DNA of 64,000 nt from Clostridiales bacterium UBA1770 (GTDB lineage Bacteria; Bacillota; Clostridia; Oscillospirales; CAG-272), in NCBI GenBank assembly GCA_002315325.1, contig DCGU01000020.1:18825-82824 (forward strand). The letters run 5' to 3'. The translations under genes and the position numbers were made by a program. How positions within the stretch are numbered: the stretch's first letter is position 1; every line of letters starts with the position of its first letter. This document shows positions 34,712-42,922 of this stretch, piece by piece. Below the pieces are notes generated by a model. It did not search any database. It saw only the letters and a list, made by a program, of their open reading frames with translations, and was not told the origin of the DNA.

Positions 34712-35848
34712 ATGAACGTTACCGGCATTATTTGTGAATACAATCCCTTTCATCACGGTCACGCCTATCAGCTGCAAAAGGCACGTGAAAACGGCGCTGA
34801 CGTTATCATTTGCGTGATGAGCGGTCATTTCGTGCAGCGCGGCACACCGGCCTTTTGCGACAAATATACCCGTGCTGCCATGGCGTTGGCAGGAGGGGCC
34901 GATATCGTGCTGGAACTGCCCTACCCCTGGTGCGCCGCCTCCGCACAGTTCTTTGCGGAAGCCGGCTTATTCATTGTCAAACAGGCAGGGGCAAACGTTT
35001 TATGTTTCGGTGCCGAAACGGATGATATCGACTATTTGCAGAAGGCGGCCCTTTCGCAAAAAACGCGTTTGGGCTCCCGTACCTTTTTCGATACACTGTT
35101 GAAACGGAACGGAACAAATCCGGGGCCGAATGACCTTTTGACCATGGCGTACTTACGCGCCATGCAGAGCAGCGACGTTAAGCCCCTGCTCATTCCCCGT
35201 ATCGGCACGGCGTACGATGACCCTAATGCGCCCATCACCCGGGATACTTTCCCTTCCGCCGCCGCCATACGCGCCGCCTTCAAAAGCGGCCAATCGTGGC
35301 AGGACGGCATTCCGCAGGATTGTCTTCCGTTTTTAACAAATGCCATAGCAGACGGGACGTGCCCCACCGACCCGGAGACGCTGTCTGCAGCGTATTTGAC
35401 GTACTTTCGCGCCCTGCCGCCCGCATTGCGCGAATCGTTTGCCGAATGCGGCGGCGGCATCGGCGATTTATTGTGTAAAGCGGCGAACCGTACGACAACG
35501 TATACCGCCATGCTGGAAGCGGCGCGCGCCAAACACGTCACCGACGCGCACCTTCGCCGCGCCGCATTGTTTGCGCTAACGGGAACCACGTGGAGCGATT
35601 TGGAAGCAAAACCGGCATTTTCCCTGCTTTTGGGTGCCAATACACGCGGCACGTCGTACCTGTCCGACATTCGCAAAAAGAATTCCTTCCCGATTATCAC
35701 CAAACCGGCCGACGCGGCAAAACTCGGGAAAGCGGCCGGGCGGCAGCTGCGGCTTTGGCAGCTTTCGGACAGTTTGTTCGTACAAACGCTGCCGCAGCCG
35801 GAACCCGCCGACGCCTTTTTCAAAAGAGGACCCGTTATCATTGACTGA
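34712..35848 (+). CDS. tmcAL: tRNA(Met) cytidine acetate ligase TmcAL
   Basis: Nucleotidyltransferase-fold enzyme that uses acetate and ATP to form N4-acetylcytidine at the wobble base of elongator tRNA-Met. The N-terminus GIICEYNPFHHGHAYQLQ carries the HxGH-type ATP motif, followed by VMSGHFVQRGTPAFCDKYTRA and DIVLELPYPWCAASAQFFA, all strongly diagnostic. The later FPSAAAIRAAF matches the conserved SATxIR region. At 378 residues it is near the short end for the family. The ribosome site is AGGAGGT. Own promoter. Confidence 0.95.
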   Translation: MNVTGIICEYNPFHHGHAYQLQKARENGADVIICVMSGHFVQRGTPAFCDKYTRAAMALAGGADIVLELPYPWCAASAQFFAEAGLFIVKQAGANVLCFGAETDDIDYLQKAALSQKTRLGSRTFFDTLLKRNGTNPGPNDLLTMAYLRAMQSSDVKPLLIPRIGTAYDDPNAPITRDTFPSAAAIRAAFKSGQSWQDGIPQDCLPFLTNAIADGTCPTDPETLSAAYLTYFRALPPALRESFAECGGGIGDLLCKAANRTTTYTAMLEAARAKHVTDAHLRRAALFALTGTTWSDLEAKPAFSLLLGANTRGTSYLSDIRKKNSFPIITKPADAAKLGKAAGRQLRLWQLSDSLFVQTLPQPEPADAFFKRGPVIID

Positions 35849-35930
35849 TAAACTTTTCCGTTGACCGGACTATCCGTCGTGCGTTGTGCATTATGCGCGG
35901 CATGGATACGACGAAAAGCAGCACGTGCCA

Positions 35931-35959
35931 TTGACAAAGAAATGACGGCATGCTATAAT
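35931..35959 (+). promoter_or_regulatory. Strong sigma-A promoter of the 96-residue protein gene
   Basis: Consensus TTGACA, 17-base spacer, TATAAT; both boxes are perfect, which predicts high expression. Confidence 0.88.
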
Positions 35960-36009
35960 ACATTATTACACGCATCATTTCCCACCCGGGTTTAAAGGAG
36001 ATATGAACA

Positions 36010-36300
36010 ATGGCTGAAGCAAGTCAGATTATTGATGAAAAAAACTATTTGAATTATTTGGATAAACCTTTGGTTCGCGAAGGCAACACGATTTGTTACG
36101 GCAACATGACCGACAAGGCCATTTTAATGCTGGAAATTATGTCCGTTAAGAAAACGGACAAGGGCGAGCTGCCGGACAAAGTGTTCGTCCAGGTTGTTGA
36201 TCCCAAGGATCCCAACAAAATCATCAACCAGGGCAGCAAAGACAGCCTGTACGATGCCTTTTGTATCGGTATGATTTGGCTGGAACGCGCCTTGAAATAA
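36010..36300 (+). CDS. Small conserved-looking protein of unknown function
   Basis: A 96-residue soluble protein I do not recognise. It is mixed-charge, with segments YLDKPLVREGNTICYGN and the predicted beta-rich DKVFVQVVDPKDPNKI, then a helical end FCIGMIWLERALK. The two cysteines are not in a motif. GGAGATATGAACA provides an AAAGGAG ribosome site. It is driven by a near-consensus promoter and ends just before the hairpin-mosaic element, whose first hairpin can act as its terminator. Single-gene transcript. Confidence 0.7.
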   Translation: MAEASQIIDEKNYLNYLDKPLVREGNTICYGNMTDKAILMLEIMSVKKTDKGELPDKVFVQVVDPKDPNKIINQGSKDSLYDAFCIGMIWLERALK

Positions 36301-36308
36301 AGAAAATT

Positions 36309-36745
36309 CCAATAAAAAAGAACGGCAGTTGCAGAGTGTTCTAACGGACAGTATTGCAAGCATATATAAAAATACCGGCTGAAAAGGAAGATAAATTCTT
36401 TTTCAGTCGGTATTTTTTGTCTTTTGTCGCAGCAAGCAACGACTTTGGTAATCCAAAGTCAGAAAAGGTGAAATATTTGCCTTTCGGCAAATGTGAAATA
36501 ATCTGCTTTGCAGATTGTGAAATATTGCTACGCAATGTGAAATGAAATAAATCCCCTCACGGGAACCCCCAGCACTCTCTTCGTTCGCGCTGGGGAACCC
36601 CTATAACGCTCCGCAGAGCATTTCACTGTCCGAAGGACAATTTCACGAATTCCGTTCGGAATTCTTTTCACAAATCCCGTATGGGATTTATTTCGTTGCA
36701 GAGTGTCCTTCGGGACACTCTGCATTGCCGCTCTTTTTTTATTGG
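36309..36745. mobile_element. Non-coding hairpin-mosaic element with terminal inverted repeats (MITE-like)
   Basis: 437 bases with imperfect terminal inverted repeats of about 33 bases: the left end starts CCAATAAAAAAGAACGGCAG, the right end read inward starts CCAATAAAAAAAGAGCGGCA, and both continue into GCAGAGTGT. Inside are at least eleven short hairpins, e.g. 36441-36460, 36475-36492, 36500-36516, 36524-36536, 36566-36595, 36627-36639, 36647-36664, 36672-36689, 36697-36724. The linkers are GTGAAAT in the left half and ATTTCAC or TTTTCAC in the right half, so the whole is a large dyad. It carries no convincing gene and no clear target duplication. Its right end overlaps the mnmA stop codon. 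Confidence 0.75.
36371..36419 (+). terminator. Terminator-like hairpin inside the mosaic element
   Basis: AATACCGGCTGAAAA pairs with TTTTCAGTCGGTATT (one G-T pair) and is followed by TTTTTG. It would end the transcript from the 96-residue protein gene. Confidence 0.75.
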
Positions 36746-37800
36746 ATGATGCCGCCGCCGACAACAACGTCGCCGTCATACATCACGACAGCCTGCCCCG
36801 GCGCAATTGCGCGCTGGGACGTTTCAAATTCCAAATGAAGTTTTCCCTCATCCGTTGCCCAAACCGTAGCCGGTTGTTCCAACTGGCTGTAACGGACGCG
36901 GGCATAAACGCGCATCGGTGACTTGGGAGGGTCACACGCAATCCAATTGCACTCTGCCGCATCCAGGGATTTGCCCCACAAATCGGCATCGCGGCCCAAA
37001 TAAACGTTGTTCGTCCGTATTTCTTTCCGTACAACGTACAGCGGTTCCGGCAGTGCCAAACCCAGCCCCTTGCGCTGACCGACAGTGTAATGAATCAGCC
37101 CCTTATGCTGCCCCAATACACGGCCGTCTGGGCCGATGAAATCGCCGGCGGGATAAGTTTTACCCGTTGCATCGGCAATAAAGGCGGCATAGTCGCCGTC
37201 GGGAATAAAACAGATATCCTGACTGTCGTGCTTGGCGGCATTGAAGAAACCAAGTTCTGCGGCGAGTGCCCGTGCCTCATCCTTGGAGGCAAAGTTCCCC
37301 ATGGGGAACAACGTGTGCGACAGTTCGTCCTGCGTCATGGCGTACAGCACGTAGCTTTGGTCTTTTTGCAGACATTTTGCTTTTTTCAAGAGATACCTTC
37401 CGCTGTTTTGTTCTTTTTCAATGCGGGCGTAGTGCCCCGTTGCCAAACGTCCCCAACCGTTTTGCCGCGCCAGCGACAACAATGCACCGAACTTCAGTTT
37501 TCTGTTGCAGTACAGGCAGGGGTTCGGGGTACGCCCCGCTTCATACTCCTGCACGAAGCGGCCCATGACCTCCGTTCGGAAAGCGTCGGCAAAATCGGCA
37601 ACCTGAAAGTCAATGCCGACCGTATCGGCTACGTGCGCCGCGTCTGCCGTGGCGGTCTCCCGATTACCGAAGAGGAACATCGTGACGCCGTGACAATCGT
37701 ACCCTTCCCTTTGCAAAAGCGCGGCGCAGAGAGATGAGTCCACGCCGCCGCTGAGTGCAATCAATATGGAATTGTCGTTTATTACAGAACCGGTGCTCAT
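36739..37800 (-). CDS. mnmA: tRNA-specific 2-thiouridylase MnmA
   Basis: Makes 2-thiouridine at tRNA position 34 of Lys, Glu and Gln tRNAs, taking sulfur from IscS. The PP-loop is SGGVDSS (17-23). NPCLYCNRKLKF holds one catalytic cysteine and HDSQDICFIPDGDY the second; GRHKGLIHYTVGQRKGLG-like sequence (here GQHKGLIHYTVGQRKGLG) and ERNTV-type RTNNVYLG follow. The ATG at 37800 overlaps the iscU stop (ATGA), giving 353 residues. The TAA stop lies within the right inverted repeat of the mosaic element. Last gene of the Rrf2-iscS-iscU-mnmA operon. Confidence 0.95.
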   Translation of the reverse strand: MSTGSVINDNSILIALSGGVDSSLCAALLQREGYDCHGVTMFLFGNRETATADAAHVADTVGIDFQVADFADAFRTEVMGRFVQEYEAGRTPNPCLYCNRKLKFGALLSLARQNGWGRLATGHYARIEKEQNSGRYLLKKAKCLQKDQSYVLYAMTQDELSHTLFPMGNFASKDEARALAAELGFFNAAKHDSQDICFIPDGDYAAFIADATGKTYPAGDFIGPDGRVLGQHKGLIHYTVGQRKGLGLALPEPLYVVRKEIRTNNVYLGRDADLWGKSLDAAECNWIACDPPKSPMRVYARVRYSQLEQPATVWATDEGKLHLEFETSQRAIAPGQAVVMYDGDVVVGGGIIQ

Positions 37801-38234
37801 GCCCCGTGGTCGCAGTGCTCGCAATCTTCGCAGGCCGGGAAAATGGCGGGATCGTAAGCAATACCGTTTTTGTCGTAGTAGTCCTTGAGGGCCTTTTTGA
37901 TGGCCTCCTCTGCCAATACGGAGCAATGCAGTTTGTGTGCCGGCAGACCGTCAAGCGCCTCGGCAACAGCCTTATTGGTCAGGGTCAATGCCTGGGAAAT
38001 GGGTTGACCTTTGATCATTTCGGTTGCCATGGAACTGGAAGCGATGGCGGAACCGCAGCCGAACGTTTCAAACTTGACGTCAACGATAATATCGTTCTCA
38101 ATCTTGAGATAAATCTTCATAATATCGCCGCACTTGGGATTGCCGACCTCGCCGACACCGTCTGCGTTATCGATGACACCGACGTTGCGGGGGTGCTGGA
38201 AGTGGTCCATTACTTTTTCACTGTATAATGCCAT
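37797..38234 (-). CDS. iscU: Iron-sulfur cluster scaffold protein IscU/NifU-like
   Basis: Scaffold on which IscS-derived sulfur and iron are assembled. The three cluster cysteines are at 35 (GNPKCGDIMKI), 60 (FGCGSAIASSS) and 104 (KLHCSVLAEEA). The 145-residue protein ends with an extra CEDCEHCDHGA motif, a feature of clostridial IscU-like proteins. An AAGGAGAT ribosome site precedes the ATG. It lies between iscS and mnmA. Confidence 0.94.
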   Translation of the reverse strand: MALYSEKVMDHFQHPRNVGVIDNADGVGEVGNPKCGDIMKIYLKIENDIIVDVKFETFGCGSAIASSSMATEMIKGQPISQALTLTNKAVAEALDGLPAHKLHCSVLAEEAIKKALKDYYDKNGIAYDPAIFPACEDCEHCDHGA

Positions 38235-38265
38235 TTTTATATCTCCTTATCGCTTTTCGTAGCAC

Positions 38266-39456
38266 TTATTTCAAAATAAATTGGCGTTTGCCGGTCTGCA
38301 GGTCGCGCCAAACGGGCGACATGCCGCGCAGATACGCAACGACCTCGGGCACAACCTGACAAATATGCTCGATTTCCTCGGCCGTGTTATTTTCACACAG
38401 GGACAGACGCAGCGAACCGTGTGCCACTTCGTGGGGGCGGCCGATGGCCAGCAGCACGTGGCTGGGGTCGAGAGAACCCGACGTGCAGGCAGAGCCGGAA
38501 GACGCACAAACGCCCTTGGCATCCAGCAAAAGCAGGAGTGATTCACCCTCGATGCCCTCAAAGCAGAAATTGACGTTACCGGGCAGACGGGGCGATACGG
38601 CGCCGTTCAAAGCGCTGTGCGGGATTTTGGACAACTCGGCAATGAGTTTGTCCCGCAGGGCGCCGACGTAGGCAGCGTTTTTATCGATATGATCGCATGC
38701 CTCCTTCAGGGCGGCAGCCATACCCATAATGGCGGGAATGTTTTCGGTGCCGGCACGCTTACCGCGTTCCTGCGCACCGCCCTCAATCAGGTTGGTTAAA
38801 ATAATGCCCTTTTTGGCATACAGCACGCCGATGCCCTTGGGTCCGTGGAACTTATGGGCGGACAGGGACAACATATCGATATTCTGTTCCTTAACGTTGA
38901 TATGCAGATGACCGACGGCCTGAACGGCATCGGTGTGGAACAACACGCCGGCTTCACGGCAAACGGCGCCGATTTCGGGAATGGGCTGAATCGTACCGAT
39001 TTCGTTATTGGCATACATCACGGTCACAAGACACGTGTCGGGACGAATGGCGGCCTTGACCTCGTCAGCGGTCACAAGTCCCGATTCGTGCACGTCCAAA
39101 TAGGTGACTTCAAAACCCTCTTTTTCGAGTTTCTTCAACGTGTGCAGTACGGCATGGTGTTCGAACGCCGTGGTGATAATATGTTTTTTGCCCTTCTTTT
39201 CACCCAAACGTGCGGCACTGACGATGGCCTGGTTATCGGCCTCGCTGCCGCCGGACGTAAAGATGATTTCACGTGCCTCACAGCCAAGGCAGGCTGCCAC
39301 GGTTGCACGGGCATCAGCCAATGCTTCGGCAGCTTCCTGACCGATGGAGTGCAGACTGGAAGGATTGCCGTAGGTCGTTTCCATGTACGGCAGCATGGCG
39401 TCAATGGCGGTACGACTCATTTTGGTCGTTGCCGCGTTATCAGCATAAACTTGCAT
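38266..39456 (-). CDS. iscS: Cysteine desulfurase IscS/NifS
   Basis: PLP enzyme that converts cysteine to alanine and supplies persulfide to IscU and MnmA. The PLP lysine is K202 ([12 protein letters not shown]) and the catalytic cysteine is C324 in [19 protein letters not shown], the SSGSAC form of the IscS/NifS (class I) type. N-terminal [12 protein letters not shown] is canonical. 396 residues. It follows the Rrf2 regulator by 26 bases and precedes iscU by 31 bases. Confidence 0.96.
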   Translation of the reverse strand: MQVYADNAATTKMSRTAIDAMLPYMETTYGNPSSLHSIGQEAAEALADARATVAACLGCEAREIIFTSGGSEADNQAIVSAARLGEKKGKKHIITTAFEHHAVLHTLKKLEKEGFEVTYLDVHESGLVTADEVKAAIRPDTCLVTVMYANNEIGTIQPIPEIGAVCREAGVLFHTDAVQAVGHLHINVKEQNIDMLSLSAHKFHGPKGIGVLYAKKGIILTNLIEGGAQERGKRAGTENIPAIMGMAAALKEACDHIDKNAAYVGALRDKLIAELSKIPHSALNGAVSPRLPGNVNFCFEGIEGESLLLLLDAKGVCASSGSACTSGSLDPSHVLLAIGRPHEVAHGSLRLSLCENNTAEEIEHICQVVPEVVAYLRGMSPVWRDLQTGKRQFILK

Positions 39457-39482
39457 TTTGTAGCCTCGATTATCTTGTTTTT

Positions 39483-39902
39483 TTATTTTTCTTCAAAGTT
39501 TTGGTCCAGCACGTCCTGGAGCGTGACGGAGTTGAGATAATTGTAAATAATCTTGTCCAGGTTTTTCCAAATCGGCAGCGTCATACATTGCCCTGCCCGT
39601 TCGCATTCGGCTGCGCCGTTTTCCAAGCACGGAATGGGTGCCAGTGACCCCTCGGCCAGCGCTACGATTTCCCCGACGGAATAGGCTGCGTTTTCCCGTG
39701 TCAAACGGTATCCGCCGACCTTGCCGCGCAGGGATTCCACGAACCCGGCCTTGTTGAGCATGGCAATGATTGACTCCATATATTTCATGGACACTTCCTG
39801 CCGGTCACAAATGGTTTTGACGGAAACGTAACCCTCGTCACGGTGCTGCGCCAAATCAATCATGACGCGCAGTGCATAGCGCCCTTTACTGGAAATCATC
39901 AT
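39483..39902 (-). CDS. iscR: Rrf2 family (IscR-type) transcriptional regulator
   Basis: Winged-helix regulator, 139 residues, probably binding a 2Fe-2S cluster. The HTH region is [20 protein letters not shown] with [18 protein letters not shown] as the wing. Cysteines at 92, 100 and 106 match the three-cysteine arrangement of IscR. It heads the Fe-S operon, suggesting feedback by cluster status. The start is an ATG doublet (39902/39899) with a GAGAGGTGA site. CymR-type Rrf2 proteins lack the three cysteines, making that alternative less likely. Confidence 0.88.
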   Translation of the reverse strand: MMISSKGRYALRVMIDLAQHRDEGYVSVKTICDRQEVSMKYMESIIAMLNKAGFVESLRGKVGGYRLTRENAAYSVGEIVALAEGSLAPIPCLENGAAECERAGQCMTLPIWKNLDKIIYNYLNSVTLQDVLDQNFEEK

Positions 39903-39931
39903 GGTACGCTCACCTCTCTTTTCTAATTCCT

Positions 39932-39960
39932 ATTATAATACAAGGATATAAAAAAATCAA
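39932..39960 (-). promoter_or_regulatory. Sigma-A promoter of the iscR-iscS-iscU-mnmA operon
   Basis: Minus-strand TTGATT, 17-base spacer, TATAAT. The -35 box abuts the terminator of the upstream gene. Confidence 0.82.
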
Positions 39961-39992
39961 GCCTATTCCTACAAAAATAATAGGAATAGGCT
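39960..39992 (-). terminator. Terminator after the phosphoesterase gene
   Basis: AGCCTATTCCTA, loop, TAGGAATAGGCT, then TGATTTTTTT on the minus strand; it starts 7 bases after the phosphoesterase stop. Confidence 0.85.
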
Positions 39993-39998
39993 GACTTT

Positions 39999-41117
39999 TT
40001 ATGCCAATGAGATTTCTTTTTCACCAATCACGTTTTTGTCGCGGTCGGTAAACTGCACTTTGGCGTTTTTGCCGTTCAAAATCAAGGCCGCGCCGGACCA
40101 CAATTGCCGCGCCCCTGGCTCCTTGCTGTATTCGGGTTTGGAACCGACAATCAGGGGACATGGTACGCCGCGGTCATCCCCTACTTCGCCCGGCATCACA
40201 ATATGCAGCGTATGCTCGTGACCGGCGAGGAACAAATCCGGCTTGACGCTTTCCCGCAAAAGGCGGCACCACTCGGTATAAATTTCGTTTTCAATATTGA
40301 AGGGCTCGTGGTACACCGTACAAAACGGGATGTGACAAATGACCAGCTTATACTGCACGCCGGGTGCATCAAATTCACGGTCGGCACGGGCAATCAGGTC
40401 GCGGAGATAATCGGTTTCGGCCAAGCGGAACTCATGACAGGCAACGGACCCGCCGTATTCGGGATTCGTATCGCGTTTGTCCTCGCCGCAGTCCAGTACC
40501 ACGCCCCAAATGGGCCCCACGCGGAACGAATAAAACGTATTGCCCTGTCGATTGGGCATATACTCTGCCATCCGTTCGGCAGCGATACCGCGCAGGTCGT
40601 GGTTGCCGCGCACCGACACGACGGGAATCTCACCGCGCGTCAAGTCACCGATGACGTGATAGATGGTGTCGTAAAACGCCACGTTGCCGGATGAGTCGGG
40701 GACGTCGCCGTTGAGAATCAACAAATCCAAATCAGCCCCGAAATAGGCACCGGCGGCGATGGCCGGTTCATCCACGTTATGCACGTCGGCAATATGATAA
40801 ATATGTAACGGGCGTCCCGTCGGCAGCGGACGGAAAGCAATCGTCAGTTCTTCTTCCGGTTCGGTTTCGGGAAAATAGGGTTTGCGGTCGATAATTTTCT
40901 GCCAGTGCAGCGTGTATGCTCCGGCAGCGTCCAGGAGCGCCATGGGCACCGTGATGCGGTGCAGGCGCGTGTCGGAACGCATAACCCCGCAGGACGCGTC
41001 GGAGAAGCGTCTGCCGCCGATTTCCGCCCACATAAAGGAGGCAGCGTCCACCGGGATTAATATCTGATACTCGTTTTCGACGGCGCACACAGCCGGATAA
41101 AATTTCAAATGATTCAT
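39999..41117 (-). CDS. Calcineurin-like metallophosphoesterase
   Basis: A 372-residue cytoplasmic (no signal peptide) binuclear metal phosphoesterase. An N-terminal beta-type domain (about 1-95) precedes the catalytic motifs IADVHNVDE, LILNGDVPDSSG, SVRGNHDLRG, VICHIPFCTVYHEPF and FLAGHEHTLHI, which are the complete metal-ligand set in order. Substrate is unknown. It forms a two-gene unit with the pectin-lyase-fold protein upstream (21-base gap), suggesting a shared carbohydrate-related role. GAGGG ribosome site. Confidence 0.88.
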   Translation of the reverse strand: MNHLKFYPAVCAVENEYQILIPVDAASFMWAEIGGRRFSDASCGVMRSDTRLHRITVPMALLDAAGAYTLHWQKIIDRKPYFPETEPEEELTIAFRPLPTGRPLHIYHIADVHNVDEPAIAAGAYFGADLDLLILNGDVPDSSGNVAFYDTIYHVIGDLTRGEIPVVSVRGNHDLRGIAAERMAEYMPNRQGNTFYSFRVGPIWGVVLDCGEDKRDTNPEYGGSVACHEFRLAETDYLRDLIARADREFDAPGVQYKLVICHIPFCTVYHEPFNIENEIYTEWCRLLRESVKPDLFLAGHEHTLHIVMPGEVGDDRGVPCPLIVGSKPEYSKEPGARQLWSGAALILNGKNAKVQFTDRDKNVIGEKEISLA

Positions 41118-41138
41118 ATACTATTTCCCTCTTTTCTG

Positions 41139-42308
41139 TTATTTTCGGTTTAAGGTCAACGAATCGAACCTGGTCAGTGAAACCAACAAACTGTCACCGT
41201 ACGTCACGACGCCCTTGATATCGTCACCGGTTACCGACACGCACGGCGCCTTCGCTTCACGTACGACGGCGTTTTTCATGCCGTGCAGTTCAAAGTCGTG
41301 GGCGGCCAATTTATCCAGGTACAAATAACCGTCCGTCCCCTCCGCATTGCTGAAATCACGGACAGAAAAAGACCGAACGTTGCCCATGATGCAAATACGT
41401 TCCAAAACGGGCCGGTCCGGTGCCGCCCAGGAAACGTGTACGTCGGACAGTGCAACGTCCCGGATATCGCCAACACCGTTCGGAAAATCCTCCTCGTGAA
41501 ACAGCGGGACGCGGCAGCCGCGCGCCATATCCATATTCAGCACGCAATACTTACAGGCACCCGTGACGTGCGAAATATTGACGTTGGTAATGGGCGACGT
41601 CACACTGAGCAAGCGCACGAAGCAATGGCAAAAATCGGAATGGAGATTGCGCACGGTCACGTTTTCAATGGGGCCGTTGATGACGTCAAAGCTTTCCTGC
41701 CGGTTCAGCGCGTCGTCTGCGTTGAGCGCGATAAAATCGTCGTTGGGGGACCCGTACGTACCAAAGAAATCTTCCATAAGGAAGTTATAGCAGTAGCCGG
41801 CAAGATGAACACCGTCCTGATTGGGGCCGAGATGCTCCGTGGCAAAACGGATATCCGACATCACCACGTCCTTTGCCTGACAAAAACGCCAATAGTAGCA
41901 AAGCGGGTCTTTGACCGTCATATGGGTAAACGACAGGTTTTCTGCGCCACGGAAATTAAACAAAACACCCGTCGTGGCCGTCACGTCGTACAAGTCGCTG
42001 CCGCGGTCGTTTTGGGCACAGTTGCCGTCCCAAATGCCGCCCGTTATGGAAACGTTGCGGGTAACGGTCCCCGGCCGCGTGGTCATAAAGTAGTCGTCCC
42101 TGCCCTTTTGCGCCCCGGCACCCATTTTGATATGGGCGTTCGGGTCGGCTGCAATCGTCGTGTCGGAACCGATATACACCGTGTGCCCGATGCGGTACTC
42201 GCCCGCCGGGATTGACACCGCGTTGCCGCCGGCAAAGGCCGCATTGAACGCAGCGCTGTCGTCATGCGCGCCGTCACCGACGGCGCCGAATTCTTTTATA
42301 CTGATCAT
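41139..42308 (-). CDS. Right-handed beta-helix (pectate lyase/GH28-like) protein
   Basis: A 389-residue protein of the pectate-lyase superfamily. It begins ISIKEFGAVGDGAHDDSAAF, the typical start of GH28/Pectate_lyase_3 proteins, followed by IPAGEYRIGHTVYIGSD and repeated coils. Two acidic motifs stand in the right order for GH28-like activity: NQDGVHLAG and SPNDDFIALNADD. No signal peptide is present, so any substrate must be intracellular. The uxaBA pair elsewhere in the window suggests pectin-derived sugars, only an inference. Own promoter, GGGGGAGG site. Confidence 0.82.
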   Translation of the reverse strand: MISIKEFGAVGDGAHDDSAAFNAAFAGGNAVSIPAGEYRIGHTVYIGSDTTIAADPNAHIKMGAGAQKGRDDYFMTTRPGTVTRNVSITGGIWDGNCAQNDRGSDLYDVTATTGVLFNFRGAENLSFTHMTVKDPLCYYWRFCQAKDVVMSDIRFATEHLGPNQDGVHLAGYCYNFLMEDFFGTYGSPNDDFIALNADDALNRQESFDVINGPIENVTVRNLHSDFCHCFVRLLSVTSPITNVNISHVTGACKYCVLNMDMARGCRVPLFHEEDFPNGVGDIRDVALSDVHVSWAAPDRPVLERICIMGNVRSFSVRDFSNAEGTDGYLYLDKLAAHDFELHGMKNAVVREAKAPCVSVTGDDIKGVVTYGDSLLVSLTRFDSLTLNRK

Positions 42309-42353
42309 AGCTGTCCTCCCCCAATGACCGGAAACAGTACTTTTTTCGATACC

Positions 42354-42382
42354 GTTATACCATATATGGCCAAATAAAGCAA
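42354..42382 (-). promoter_or_regulatory. Promoter of the beta-helix/phosphoesterase operon with internal palindrome
   Basis: Minus-strand TTGCTT, 17-base spacer, TATAAC. The spacer contains the perfect palindrome CCATATATGG (42360-42369), a good position for a repressor. Confidence 0.7.
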
Positions 42383-42535
42383 GTGCCGATTGAATTTATC
42401 TGTTTTTAGGCTCTTTATATGAATATCGGCCGTAAAAATATCAATCAAAGTTTGACCTTTGGCGGCCCGCAACGTCCAAGAAGGCAATAGAGTATCTACG
42501 AGAAAACATTCTAACGTCAAAACGACAAAACCATA

Positions 42536-42563
42536 TTGACAAAAAGAAAAAATGTGATATAAT
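42536..42563 (+). promoter_or_regulatory. Promoter of tRNA-Lys
   Basis: TTGACA and TATAAT with a 16-base spacer, 20 bases before the mature tRNA 5' end. Confidence 0.85.
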
Positions 42564-42583
42564 AGTCAAGTACGAAAAAATAC

Positions 42584-42659
42584 GTCCCACTAGCTCAGGC
42601 GGTAGAGCACTTGACTTTTAATCAAGGTGTCCGGGGTTCGATTCCCCGGTGGGACACCA
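42584..42659 (+). tRNA. tRNA-Lys (anticodon TTT), CCA encoded
   Basis: A full cloverleaf: acceptor GTCCCAC with GTGGGAC, D arm GCTC...GAGC, anticodon stem CTTGA/TCAAG with loop CTTTTAA (anticodon TTT at 42617-42619), and T arm CGGGG TTCGATT CCCCG. The terminal CCA is encoded. It is transcribed alone from its own promoter and followed directly by a hairpin terminator. Confidence 0.97.
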
Positions 42660-42696
42660 GAAAAGGGTGAATGCATTCTTGCATTCACCCTTTTCT
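42659..42696 (+). terminator. Terminator hairpin of tRNA-Lys
   Basis: AAAAGGGTGAATGC, short loop, GCATTCACCCTTTTCT, beginning at the last base of the tRNA. Confidence 0.8.
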
Positions 42697-42868
42697 GATA
42701 TTGCAGCACACGATATCAACCCCTGCATTTCCTGCGTCAGCGGGAAATGCTGGGGTTGCGCTGCACTGTAAAAACAGTTTCTGCAGACGTTAGCGCAAAC
42801 GTAGGTTCTGTATTCCCCGGACACCAGAATAGGGCTGATGCATCAAAATGCATCAGCCCTATTCTGTT
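42660..42868 (+). repeat. Hairpin-rich stretch with a partial copy of the tRNA-Lys 3' end
   Basis: After the tRNA terminator come a long hairpin (CAACCCC...GCATTTCC with GGGAAATGC...GGGGTTG, about 42717-42758), a small one around 42767-42778, and then TTCCCCGGACACCAGAA at about 42812-42829, a near copy of the tRNA 3' end TTCCCCGGTGGGACACCAGAA, followed by a second hairpin (AGAATAGGGCTGATGCAT paired with its complement, to 42865) resembling the first terminator. It looks like a decayed second tRNA/terminator unit or a recombination duplicate. No gene is supported here or up to 42922. Confidence 0.55.
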
Positions 42869-42922
42869 ATATCGAGCCCCCCTACGTGCCGCCTTGCGGT
42901 ACGTGCAGTTGTTCCGTGCGGA

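Noticed and set aside
35032..35937. 301-codon minus-strand frame opposite tmcAL.
   Set aside because: The plus-strand protein is a firm TmcAL with all motifs; the opposite frame has no recognisable domains.
36341..36545. Open frames on both strands inside the hairpin-mosaic element (64 and 63 residues).
   Set aside because: They are made of the repeat hairpins themselves, overlap on opposite strands and have no ribosome site; they probably appear wherever the element occurs.
36421..36700. Regularly spaced GTGAAAT/ATTTCAC words suggested a CRISPR array.
   Set aside because: The repeated word is only about 7 bases, its orientation flips at the midpoint and the intervening sequences are self-complementary hairpins, unlike CRISPR repeats and spacers.
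42618..42824. Minus-strand 68-codon frame ending antisense to tRNA-Lys.
   Set aside because: Its C-terminus is the reverse complement of the tRNA T arm and acceptor, a common false gene.
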